Origin: Corbicula japonica
Taxonomy: Eukaryota > Mollusca > Bivalvia > Venerida > Cyrenidae
Direction: 5' to 3'
Assembly: GCA_038501625.1 (NCBI GenBank)
Contig: JAZAYU010000185.1
Coordinates: forward strand, 310,001-374,000
Length of the DNA stretch: 64,000 nucleotides
Shown in pieces: positions 56,001-64,000 of the stretch (position 1 is the stretch's first letter; every line of letters begins with the position of its first letter). The notes below the pieces were generated by a model. It was not told where the DNA came from. It made no database searches and saw nothing but the letters and a program-made list of their open reading frames with translations. The translations under genes were made by a program, and so were the position numbers.

Positions 56001-59000
56001 GATTATGCATGATAATAATGCACAAGAACATCATACAACATGTTACCATTGCAACCAACTGTTTTATTCTCTTTTGGAAAACAGGAAAGTAAATGTTAAT
56101 TGTATCACAACAATATTTTTTATAAAAGGCTGAAATATTGCAACGCAATTAAATCAAGCATTGTACTAAATAATCATATGTGCAAATATTATCTGGTAAT
56201 ATTTTAACTGAAAACAACGTAAAATATTTCAACCTCAACATCACGAGAATGACTTAAAATGGCTGAAAATCTTGTTTTCAAATTTTAAACTTTCTCTAAC
56301 TTATAATTATCGATTTAAGTAAAGATGACTTTTGCAAACTCGGTTTGATTGATGGGCGGTTATGGAAATCCATATTTAATTCACCGACAATGCCGCCTAG
56401 CCCCGGGTTAAGCGCAACTCAACAGACAACCAAAAAGCCGCGATATCACTAATTCTTCTAATATTTTTGTAAAAAAATAAGAATATTAGGCAGTGTAAAT
56501 AGACAAAGTGAATCGATATTTTATCTTGTTCCTTGGGATATGAAAAACATTTTTATTGTTTAAAGTACTTTAAGCGTGAAGCCGTTCGGGTACTACCGGT
56601 ACACACTTTATATGATTAAATGGTTTAATCTAAATACAATATAGATTCAATCCTTGATTAAAATACAAATCATTATTAAGAAGTGTATGTAGAAAATAAT
56701 TTACGATTATAAAAGATTTCCCTTCTGCTTCTTTTACCAATAAGAACAGCAGAGGTCTGTCGCAACTTTTCAAGGGCCTCATTGCATCGCTGAAACATTA
56801 CACAATTTATAAGTAGAGATTCAAGGCAACCCTGGTAAACAAGCAGAAATAATATGCTTACGATTACATGATTTCAGTAAAGTATTAAGTAAGATAAGCT
56901 ATAACTTTGCAAATGTTAAAAACTAAAACATTATATAAAAACCTGTAAACGTACAAATGTTTGTGGATTTAATGTTAGCGAAATGCGAGATGACAGTCAA
57001 CATGGTCAATCCGAGAACTTTAGTTGCGAAGTCGTCGCGCGAAAGGTTCAACTTTTAAATTAATAAAGAGGTCACATTTCAAGTGGGTTTTCGTATATCA
57101 AAATGAGGTGAGTAAAGGAAACAAAAATTTAAGCAAATAATAATAACGATGCATAGGGCTATCATTCAATGTAACTTTTTTAACACACGCATTTGTTTCA
57201 TTGGCTAATATTATATGTATTTCAATACATATCTTTTATTTAAAACGTATCCGCCAGTTTCAATATATCCAGCGACTTTCACCAGTATGAAATTCATAAA
57301 CAGCCCTTATAAACAACTTTGCAGTGACGAGCTTGATGATTATTATTTTACTGAGTTGAGTTTTCACTGAAGCAGCCTACAATTTCGTAAAACAAATTTT
57401 CACCTTTCCGAAACGTTTTATTTTATTTTAATACTTACCACTTCGTTTTCACAGCCGGTTTGGTATCTAGTGTTGTGCATCACCGGTTCGTTCGTTTTGA
57501 CCAATTTACATGTCTGTGAAAGAAAAAACTTGTTTCATCATAATTGCATTACAAATTTGAATCAACATTTTTGGTTCGCAAACGTTCCTCATTAGCATAT
57601 TAAATAATATTTTAAATAAATGTATAGATTTTATTGACCTTCCAAGTATATTTAAAGATAAAACTGTTGATTCGGCTATACCTAATTACTTCAAGTATAC
57701 TGAAACACCCATCGTTTGTTATAAATACAACAAACCAATTAGAAACACATTTTTCAATTACAACAAAATTACCTCGGATTTACAGATTGTTGAGAATACA
57801 CCTATATCATGAGACTGTTCCAATTCAAAATTTTGCTATCAACCTGCCGGTCACATCGTAACAGGGGATCTAAATGTTATCAAAGACTTTAGAATCCGCA
57901 ATTTAATTTCAAAAGGTCCGACATATAGAATTCCATCAGACATCGACTTTAATACCTGTCGCGCGGAAATCGCTGAGTCTTTAAACTCTTTTTGCAATAA
58001 ATGGTGTAAACGAGAACATGCTGAGCCTAATGATCTTTCAAACTGGAAAAAAACAAATATTCAAAATAATTGACACTCGTATATCATTCTATAAAAGAAA
58101 CATAGCTTTATTACCACCTCGACCTCGTTTTAACGTTCGTCATTTGAAAAAGGGTATTCAAGGTTTTCACAACAGATTTGTTTTAACACCTGCTGATAAG
58201 GCTGCAAATTTAATGTAATTTTAGTGTGACGTATACACTATATAAATGTTCAAACTGGAGAACTTAATAGCAATACTGCTTATACACTGACCTCTTCATC
58301 TGAGAGTGATATTGTTAATGCACACACTCTACAAATTACAAAATTCAGAATCATTGTTGAGCCGAAACAAGACAAAGTACCTACTATGTATTGGTTGCCA
58401 AAAATGCACAAAACATCGTTCAAAGCAAGATTTATTGCAAACTCTAGTTCTTGTACTACAACAAAATTATCCGTGCTCTTAACATCTTGTCTTACAGATA
58501 TAAAAGAACATGTAATTAGGTATTGCGATAAAGTTTTTTGAAACCACGGGTAAAAATTTATTTTGGTCTTTAAAAAATTCAAATGACGTTTTGAAGAAGC
58601 TTAAATCAAATAATTTTCAGGCGTTCGGTTTGTCTACTTATGATGTTTCAACTCTATATACTTCTCTCCCTCATAATTTGATAAGAGACAAGCTAACCAG
58701 TCTCGTTGAAAAAACTTTTGCTAGAGAAAATAAAACATTTATTGCTTGTAATGAACATAGGGCATTCTTTACAGATGGTTCTTATGATAATTATACTTCA
58801 TGGACCTGTCAAGACCTTATCCAGGCGCTCACATTTTTATTGGATAATATTTATTTGAGATTTGGTACCTCTATTAATAAACAAGTAATTGGCATTCCAA
58901 TGGGTACTAATTGTGCACCCCTTGTTGCTTTATGTTATCTCTTTCTACCGCACATCAAGATAATATTTTTACAGCTTTTAATAACACCTCAAGATAACTT

Positions 59001-62000
59001 GATTATTTAATTAATATAGATAATAACCATTTTCCATCACTGGTTAACAAGATTTATCCTAAAGAACTACAGCTTAATAAAGCGAACACTTCAGAAAAGC
59101 AAGCAAACTTTCTTGATCTAAATCTGTCTATTGAAAATGGTTACGTCACTACTAAAATATATGATAAAAGAGATGATTTTAATTTTAATATAGTAAATTT
59201 TCCGTTTTTAGACGGCGATGTTCCTCGTGCAACATCTTTCGGGGTTTATATTTCACAGCTTGTTCGCTTTTCAAGAGCTTGCAACGATGTAAATGATTTC
59301 AATGAACGTAATCTTAGCATTACAGAAAAACTTTTAAAACAGGGTTATCGGTATCACAAATTAAGGAAAACCTTTTGCAAGTTTTAGCGCCGATACCCAG
59401 ATCTAATTCATAAATACAGATGCAGTTTAAAACCATTATTGCAACAAGGTATTTCTCAGCCGGTGTTTTATGGAGATTTAATTTACAAACTTCAGAAGAT
59501 AAAAGGCAATGTTAATTTCTCTCGTTTATTTGTAAAAACCATCTGTAAATTTAAAAAGAAAGGTTACCAACATGATATTTTACAGCGCTCTGCAGCCCTG
59601 GTGATTAACCCATCTACAGTTGATCATTATGCTTACCTTTTTGGTTGCACGACGGTGGCAGGGGTTTAAGGGTTTATGAAGGTTTTTGGGGAAATCTTTT
59701 CTTAAAAGAACCTAGAAGCTCGATTCGTATCTTTTAACCATGTCATCGTGTCCTTGCTGAATTCACCCCTGGAGCTCTGGTCTCGGTTAGATCATTAAGT
59801 ACCTACCCTTTGGCTTTGCAATGCTAATAGCTTCTTATGTTTTAAATGTTTGTGTGCTTTTGCATGCAACATTGTTGAGCCGATGGGTGGGTTGGAGTTA
59901 TTTCACCAAGACAACTTGTGTTTGTTTTGTGATACGAGAACCTGTTGGGGCAAGTGTAAGGTTGGTGCACCCTAGAACCTGGTTTAAACCCCCAGTGGCA
60001 ATTTGTTTTGCCACTGACCGTTCCAAGGCGGTATCCCCAAAGGTTCTCTTCTTCGTAATTGTTTGTGGCGTCCTATTTGAATTGACATACTAATATAAAT
60101 ATGCTCTCTCTCTTTTCCTCTCTTCTTTTTCATTGCGTGGAGAGGCTGTCTTTTTTGAGTGTGGCGATTCCTGATATGCATACATGACATTTTTATAACA
60201 ATAGAACTAGACATTTGGCTATACTGAAATATTATTGTATTTTTGTTGTTAATTTAAAACATTCTTCGATATTGTTTAGTAGCATTTATTGCATCAGTTG
60301 CCGGATGAAAAGACAGTACAGCAGCATTTATTGCATCAGTTGCCGGATGAAAAGACAGTAAAGCAGCATTTATTGCATCAGTTGCCGGATGAAAAGACAG
60401 CACGGTAGCATTTATTGCATCAGTTCCCGGATGAAAAGACAGTACAGCAGCATTTTTATTGCATCAGTTGCCGGATGAAAAGACAGTACAGCAGCATTTA
60501 TTAGATCAGTTGCCGGATGAAAAGACAGTACAGCAGCATTTATTGCATCAGTTGCCGGATGAAAAGACAGTACAGCAGCATTTATTGCATCCGTTGCCGC
60601 ATAAAAAGACAGAACAGCAGCATTTATTGCATCAGTTGCCGGATGAAAAGACAGTACAGCAGCACTTATTGCATCAGTTGCCGGATGAAAAGACAGTGCA
60701 GCAGCATTTATTGCGTCAGTTGCCGGATGAAAAGACAGTAAAGCAGCATTTATTGCATCAGTTGCCGGATAAAAAGACAGTACAGCAGCATTTATTGCAT
60801 CAGTTGCCGGAGGAAAAGACTGTACAGCATCATTTATTGCATCAGTTGCCGGATGAAATGACAGTACAGCAGCATTAATTGCATCTATTGCCGGATGAAA
60901 AGACAGTACAGCAGCATGTACTGCATCAGTTGCCGGATGAAAAGACTGTACAAAAGAATTAACTGCATCAGTTGCCGGATGAAAAGACAGTACAGCAGCA
61001 TTTATTGCATCCGTTGCCGGATGAAAAGACAGTACAGTAGCATTTATTGCATCAGTTGTCGGATGATAAGACAGTACAGCAGCATTTATTGCATCAGTTG
61101 CCGGATGAAAAGACAGTACAGCAGCATTTATTGCATCAGTTGCCGGATGTAAAGACAGTACAACAGCATTTATTGCATCAGTTGCCGGATGAAAAGACAG
61201 TACAGCAGCATTTATTGCATCAGTTGCCTGATGAAAAGACAGTATATCAGCATTTATTGCATCTGTTGCCGGATTAAAAGTCAGTACAGTAGCATTTATT
61301 GCATCAGTTGCCGGATAAAAAGCAGTATAGCAGCATTTATTGCATCTGTTGCCGGATGAAAAGACAGTACAGCAGCATTTATTGCATCAGTTGCCGGATG
61401 AAAATACAGTACAGCAGCACTTATTGCGTCAGTTGCCGGATGAAAAGACAGTCTCTCTGAAGATTTCGGGAAGAGGTATTAATGACAAATACTGATAGAA
61501 ACTAGATAGATGAAAGAGACATTTCAGATACTCGTGAATTAAAGGAAATATAAAATATGAACATGTAAGGGGTTTGATTTGAATATTTTTTACAGGAAGT
61601 AGTTTACATGTGTAGTAAATCGGACGAACTTGCGTTAGAAATTCAGAACTGGGGTGACCTTAAATGCCTTATTAACCATGTAGATCTAGATTTATTATGT
61701 ATAAGATTTGCGGTTTGCTTGTAACACAGAAAGAACAGCAACACAATTTTATCGTAATAAATGTTTTGTTTTGATATTTTATTGTTTTATTGTTGCTGTT
61801 GTTTCAGAAAATAAATAAACTTGCACGGACTTGCAGACTTTGGAGGCAGCTTTGAAGCAGGACACTGCGCCGTTTGAGTCAGTTTGTTCTAAATAATAAT
61901 CTTAAAGCTTTTAAGCATTCAGAAACTTTCACACAGGTTTGTCAATGCAGTGCTGGTATTAAACTCATATCATTGGTCATAGAATGATAAATAGTTAAAA

Positions 62001-62772
62001 CTACATAGCATGTACAAAAACACTAGTCAAAATGGCAGAGTTATATTATGAATATAATTCAATTTTAAAAAAATAATCAAAATAATACTTGACCACATCA
62101 AAAAAGATAAACAGTCTTAGGTGTGTATAAAGTATAAACATTCCCCAGTCATTAAACATACTTGGCAGCAAATTTATTTCATGCCGCATTGATATAATTT
62201 CTAGTCAAGACAAAACAGGAAAACATTAAGAAAACATAGCCTTCCCACAAACCAATGAAAAATAAAAAAGAAACCAAAGAAAATTGAAAAAGAAAAGAAC
62301 ATTATTATAGTACGCAATAAATTTAACAAAGAAAACTACTACACAATTAACAAGCTAATTGCCTTGATATAAACGATAATCGATGCTGAAACAAAGGTAC
62401 AATCTGCCTTGTTGAATTTACTTTAACATCCGCCAATATCTTCATCATAGAATGGAGATTCACTGACGTACCTTAAGTGTTGAAATAAATAATATTGAAC
62501 TAAGGTCACAAATCAGTCTACCCACACAGCCAGGTGATGAAGGGAAAGGGAGAATTAACTTGTAGACATCGAACGGTAAAAAACACAAACATCACGACAC
62601 CAAAAACAGTAAAGCAGAGGGGCTATTACATTGGAACGAAAAAAATGTACCAATGTACAAGTTACTCTTTAACCTACCTCGTCCCGACCACACAGTGTTA
62701 TCTTATCACATTCACCAATAGTGGTCTGATACTGACAATTGAAACACATCGGGCCTCGCTGTGATGGGTAGC
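50102..62772 (-). CDS. Ly6/uPAR-like - EGF - fibrinogen-related domain (FReD) protein, 10 exons, 5' exon missing
   Basis: Exons on the minus strand in transcript order: 62772-62678, 57513-57439, 56789-56738, 55788-55528, 54614-54555, 54152-54093, 53091-52961, 52496-52400, 50871-50710, 50364-50102 (TAA at 50102-50104). Every junction is AG/GT, and phases agree throughout (1,0,0,1,1,1,1,0,1,1 at exon starts), giving 418 residues with no internal stop. Domain order: a Cys-rich Ly6/uPAR-like domain ending in the hallmark 'CCKSDLCN'; a Ser/Thr-rich linker; one EGF-like domain; two short Ser/Thr/Pro linker exons; and a complete FReD of about 214 residues. Secretion is expected, but the signal-peptide exon lies upstream (above 62772) and was not found. 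FReDs bind acetylated glycans or other ligands in innate immunity (ficolins, molluscan FREPs); this gene could be a lectin-like recognition protein, but the ligand is unknown. The largest visible intron (57514-62677) holds a Penelope-like element and a minisatellite. Confidence 0.88.
50349..50510. repeat. 85-bp tandem duplication across the last-exon splice acceptor
   Basis: 50349-50425 and 50434-50510 share 'cctgtaaaaggatcacctg', 'taaatgccaatcaaa.tgct' and 'gcattacttatt'. The upstream copy (in transcript direction) duplicates the AG acceptor plus the first ~16 bases of the last exon. Confidence 0.88.
50505..50612. repeat. (ATT)n microsatellite with interruption
   Basis: ATT/TAA repeats from about 50505 to 50612, interrupted by 'ttatatttct' near 50562. 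Intronic, between FReD exons 9 and 10. Confidence 0.95.
51535..51945 (-). mobile_element. Penelope-like 3'-end fragments around the inverted repeat
   Basis: 'cagccccacacagccaaaaa' near 51547 and, after the first arm, 'aaagacaattaacgaaaatg', 'gaacggtcagtggcaaaata' and 'ttaaaaccaggttcta' up to 51938 match the family 3' UTR in reverse. The inverted-repeat arm appears to have been inserted into it. Confidence 0.6.
51600..52210. repeat. Large inverted repeat in FReD intron 8-9
   Basis: 'agaagttgcc', 'ttcaaattcctcagcgattt', 'atttcaatagaact.cattc', 'catgcgcatggctacaaatg' and 'aagtcggatagagtctatta' at 51608-51800 recur inverted at 51945-52200. An inner hairpin pairs 'taagacgtttctatagaaaa' (51957) with 'ttttctatagaaacgtctta' (52013). 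A Penelope-like 3' fragment (about 51835-51945) sits between the arms. Confidence 0.82.
53470..54090. other. Intron between linker exon 6 and FReD exon 7
   Basis: No further exon or repeat recognised apart from simple A/T tracts. The same holds for most of 53095-53470. Confidence 0.4.
54093..54614 (-). CDS. Two duplicated 60-nt Ser/Thr/Pro linker exons (exons 5 and 6)
   Basis: Exon 5 (54614-54555) encodes '[19 protein letters not shown]'; exon 6 (54152-54093) encodes '[19 protein letters not shown]'. Both are exactly 60 nt and phase 1-1, and align as S-S-x-x-T-x-A-P-x-x-H-x-S-T, so one arose from the other. They would form an extended, O-glycosylated spacer between the EGF and FReD domains and could be skipped or repeated without changing frame. 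Confidence 0.82.
54160..54380 (-). mobile_element. Penelope-like 3'-end fragment (intronic)
   Basis: 'tgcatatcatgtataggcaa', 'acacagcctccctacacaaa', then 'caacgctcagtggtaaaata' match the reverse of the 3' UTR. It lies within about 10 bases of the acceptor of linker exon 6. Confidence 0.65.
54725..55030 (+). repeat. Dispersed 'gacagaccgacag' repeat
   Basis: 'gagggataactccatcaaat', 'gaccgacagaccgacagacg' and 'tacagagcaatccctatgta' form a pattern I associate with a common bivalve interspersed repeat. ORFs on both strands here are incidental. Intronic. Confidence 0.5.
55528..55788 (-). CDS. Exon 4: end of Ly6 domain, mucin-like linker and EGF-like domain
   Basis: Starts (phase 1) '[17 protein letters not shown]', the C-terminal cysteine cluster of Ly6/uPAR folds. 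About 34 Ser/Thr-rich residues follow ('[20 protein letters not shown]'...), then '[20 protein letters not shown]' and '[13 protein letters not shown]', an EGF-like domain with six cysteines (C-4-C-4-C-8-C-1-C-8-C). Acceptor TTTTTCAG, donor G|GTAAAT. It joins the Ly6 fold and the EGF in one exon, which argues that the fusion is not an exon-chaining error. Confidence 0.88.
55800..56325. other. Intron 3-4, nothing recognised
   Basis: AT-rich, no repeat family matched until the R1 fragment at 56330. Confidence 0.4.
56330..56412 (-). repeat. Dispersed repeat family R1, copy 5 (short)
   Basis: 'tgcaaactcggtttgattga' and 'gccgcctagccccgggttaa' with an internal deletion compared with 13225-13345. 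Confidence 0.65.
56738..57513 (-). CDS. Exons 2 and 3: middle of the Ly6/uPAR-like domain
   Basis: Exon 2 (57513-57439, 25 codons, phase 0-0): '[20 protein letters not shown]' + 'CENEV'. The 'TRYQTGC' pattern is typical of the third loop of Ly6 proteins. Exon 3 (56789-56738): '[17 protein letters not shown]', ending phase 1. Acceptors TTTCACAG and TTTCAG, donors GTAAGT and GTAAAA. Too short to appear as ORFs of their own; supported by splice sites, frame and family pattern. Confidence 0.78.
57570..60190 (+). mobile_element. Penelope-like RT element, copy 2 (longest), inside FReD-gene intron
   Basis: Coding similarity runs from about 57570 ('[17 protein letters not shown]', '[18 protein letters not shown]', '[20 protein letters not shown]') through '[10 protein letters not shown]' (58170), RT motif A '[20 protein letters not shown]' (about 58630), motif B '[13 protein letters not shown]' (58885-58923), a damaged motif C near 58990, and a C-terminal block to 59669. 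Several frameshifts and stops are present. Then comes a 3' UTR with 'gttccaaggcggtatcccca', 'tttgtggcgtcctatttgaa', 'gtggagaggctgt' and 'gtggcgattcctgatatgca', ending about 60190. It is antisense to the host gene. No GIY-YIG endonuclease domain was recognised, so the Penelope assignment is tentative. Confidence 0.8.
60275..61455 (+). repeat. 42-bp minisatellite, about 28 copies
   Basis: Unit 'GCAGCATTTATTGCATCAGT' + 'TGCCGGATGAAAAGACAGTA' + 'CA'. As 42 is a multiple of three, frames read as 14-residue repeats such as '[14 protein letters not shown]' over long spans, but several copies break the frames and there is no promoter, splice or start context. It lies in the first visible intron of the Ly6-EGF-FReD gene. 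Confidence 0.95.
61460..62210. other. Intronic DNA, nothing recognised
   Basis: Between the minisatellite and a Penelope-like fragment. No exon found. Confidence 0.4.
62215..62560 (-). mobile_element. Degraded Penelope-like 3'-end fragment
   Basis: 'gaaaacatagccttcccaca', 'acaatctgccttgttgaatt' and 'tacccacacagccaggtgat' resemble the 3' UTR family in reverse, with large diverged stretches. Confidence 0.45.
62678..62772 (-). CDS. Exon 1 (of those found): start of the Ly6/uPAR-like domain
   Basis: Acceptor TTTTAACAG before 62772, donor GAG|GTAGGT at 62677. Encodes '[20 protein letters not shown]' + '[11 protein letters not shown]'. The 'C-x2-C...C...C' opening is the N-terminal Ly6 signature. 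It begins in phase 1, so an upstream exon (expected to hold the signal peptide) must supply one base. None in 62773-64000 fits convincingly. Confidence 0.78.
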
Positions 62773-63059
62773 CTGTTAAAACAATTTTGGATTGTAATGT
62801 GATGTCGTATATATTTGAATATTAGTAATTAAAATAAAAAAGAAAATTTATTTTATCATTTAGGACTGTCTTACTTTTGTGTTTTAATAATATATAAATA
62901 TATAAAATTAATGTTTAGATGCGTAAATGTTTCGCGAAAGAACATTTAAAAACAATATCGGAAGGGAACGTTTTGAATTTAAAATGGTATAAACATTCTG
63001 AAAACAATAATAATTCAAAAGAAATGCATGCATTGCTATATTGCAAAATTAATATATAT

Positions 63060-63420
63060 GAAATATAATACAGACATTTGGAACCACGTCCATCAAATTG
63101 GGAAAAAAACCTTGAGAACCAAGTACGCTCAATGGTATAAAGACCTTGGGAAACACGTTGAACTTCGTAAATTGGACAAAGACAGGGATACACGTTCATA
63201 CAATGGATACAGTTACAGGTACGAAAACCACTTACCGGTAAGCAAAATTGGATACAACCGTTGGGACCCACGTACGTAAAAAACAGATATAAACCTTGGC
63301 AAACACGTTCGTAAAAATGAATAAAGACATTGAAAACCACGCTAGTAAAATGGGGTTTAAAATCTTGGGAACGACGTACGTAAAGTTTGATACAGACCTT
63401 GGGAACCGCATCCGGCAGCA
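63060..63420 (+). repeat. Degenerate tandem repeat, ~45-60 bp units
   Basis: Motifs like 'agaccttgggaaccacgt.cgtaaa' recur about seven times with heavy drift (63072, 63108, 63142, 63220, 63260, 63290, 63335, 63395). ORFs on both strands (up to 177 codons) result from this repeat. Confidence 0.6.
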
Positions 63421-63424
63421 TTAC

Positions 63425-64000
63425 ACAATGTTGTTGCACAACACTCACTACACACCAACATGTCTTCTGATCTTCTCATTAGATCGCTAAAGACATTCTT
63501 TGATGATCCATTTACTGCTTTGATTTGTGTTTCCCTGCTCCGTCTAGCACTGTATTCCATACGCTTGCCGCTTTTTGGCTGAGTTGCGCATTGCTGTAAA
63601 ATCCAAAACGGTATATGCACGATAATACCCACCTATCATAAAGCCAAATTTTAGTTCTATTTGCTTGTATAATTTAGAACAGATAATGGAATCGCTCAGT
63701 ACGTTGTCTTATACATTTGTATAAAAATAATTGTAATGGGTAATTTGGACACAAACGTCAACTGATGCTCTTTTAGTGTCTATAACCCGAATGTTTCGAT
63801 AATGCTAAGCTATTTAGATAGCACACATCCAGCCTAGCATGACTGGTTACCTTATGCGAAAAACTCAAATTAAAAAAAAAAATTTTGTGTAAATGTTTTA
63901 CCTGCGTATCGCCATGTTTTTGTCCCCATACCACGATAAAAACATTCTAACGGTTCGTCCTTTCCTTTATTTTGTTTTCAAAATTTTACTTTCTTTGTGT
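63425..64000. other. Intergenic or 5' intronic DNA, nothing certain
   Basis: A minus-strand 'ATGGCGATACGCAG|GTAAAA' near 63905-63925 has a donor but the wrong phase for the next exon, so it is not accepted as the signal exon. Confidence 0.35.

Noticed and set aside
60459..61277. 139-codon ORF with 14-residue repeats
   Set aside because: 42-bp minisatellite; other frames are open too, and copies with stops break it. No transcript signals.
60275..61455. Possible CRISPR array
   Set aside because: Units are directly adjacent with no unique spacers, and the genome is eukaryotic.
62915..63632. ORFs of 64-177 codons on both strands
   Set aside because: They follow a degenerate tandem repeat; no domain pattern.
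63905..63940. Candidate signal-peptide exon for the Ly6-EGF-FReD gene
   Set aside because: The donor leaves two extra bases but exon 62678-62772 needs one, and the peptide lacks a hydrophobic core.

Overview
The window is animal nuclear DNA, most likely from a bivalve mollusc. It is AT-rich, has intron-containing genes with GT-AG junctions, and is packed with retroelement fragments, MITE-like elements, tRNA-like repeats, satellites and minisatellites. Nothing bacterial is present. The bivalve assignment rests on repeat style (the 'tgaccttgacctttgacgg' satellite, the 'gtctgatca.tatctgcactg' dispersed repeat) and on the gene types. It is an inference. A 500-N gap lies at 15838-16337.

Three genes can be built from splice signals and reading-frame continuity. 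(1) Minus strand, 6197-10125: a secreted protein with a signal peptide, a Gly/Ala-rich hydrophobic segment and a canonical EF-hand. It has a TATA-like promoter and a noncoding first exon; its 3' end is unresolved. (2) Plus strand, 42577-45716: a secreted Kunitz-type peptide of 84 aa with an RGD next to the P1 position. It has a TATA box, an Inr-like site, a 28-nt noncoding exon and a 2.8-kb intron. (3) Minus strand, 50102-62772: ten exons whose phases all agree. They encode a 418-residue open chain of Ly6/uPAR-like domain, Ser/Thr linker with EGF-like domain, two duplicated mucin-like linker exons, and a complete fibrinogen-related domain. The signal-peptide exon of this gene was not found. 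An isolated extracellular-protein exon (19787-20010, minus) and a broken carbohydrate sulfotransferase (47034-47500, minus) complete the protein-coding content.

Layout: 0-6 kb, a LINE 3' end, a foldback element and a near-perfect palindrome. 6-10.1 kb, the EF-hand gene, with a pogo-like MITE and a retroelement fragment in its first intron. 10.4-15.3 kb, MITEs and a Penelope-like RT relic. 15.8-18.1 kb, gap plus ~145-bp satellite. 18-24 kb, foldback repeats, the orphan exon, and two inverted arrays of one 21-bp unit around a telomere-like palindrome. 24-33 kb, tRNA-like dimer, microsatellites, LINE endonuclease relic and a paired MITE. 33.5-40.5 kb, a large inverted duplication containing a polypurine tract and a foldback element. 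42-46.5 kb, the Kunitz gene. 47-50 kb, sulfotransferase pseudogene and repeats. 50-63 kb, the Ly6-EGF-FReD gene, whose largest visible intron holds a second Penelope-like element and a 42-bp minisatellite.

All three genes appear to encode secreted or cell-surface products of the kind used in bivalve defence, adhesion or shell and mantle fluids. The sequence does not show that they work together.
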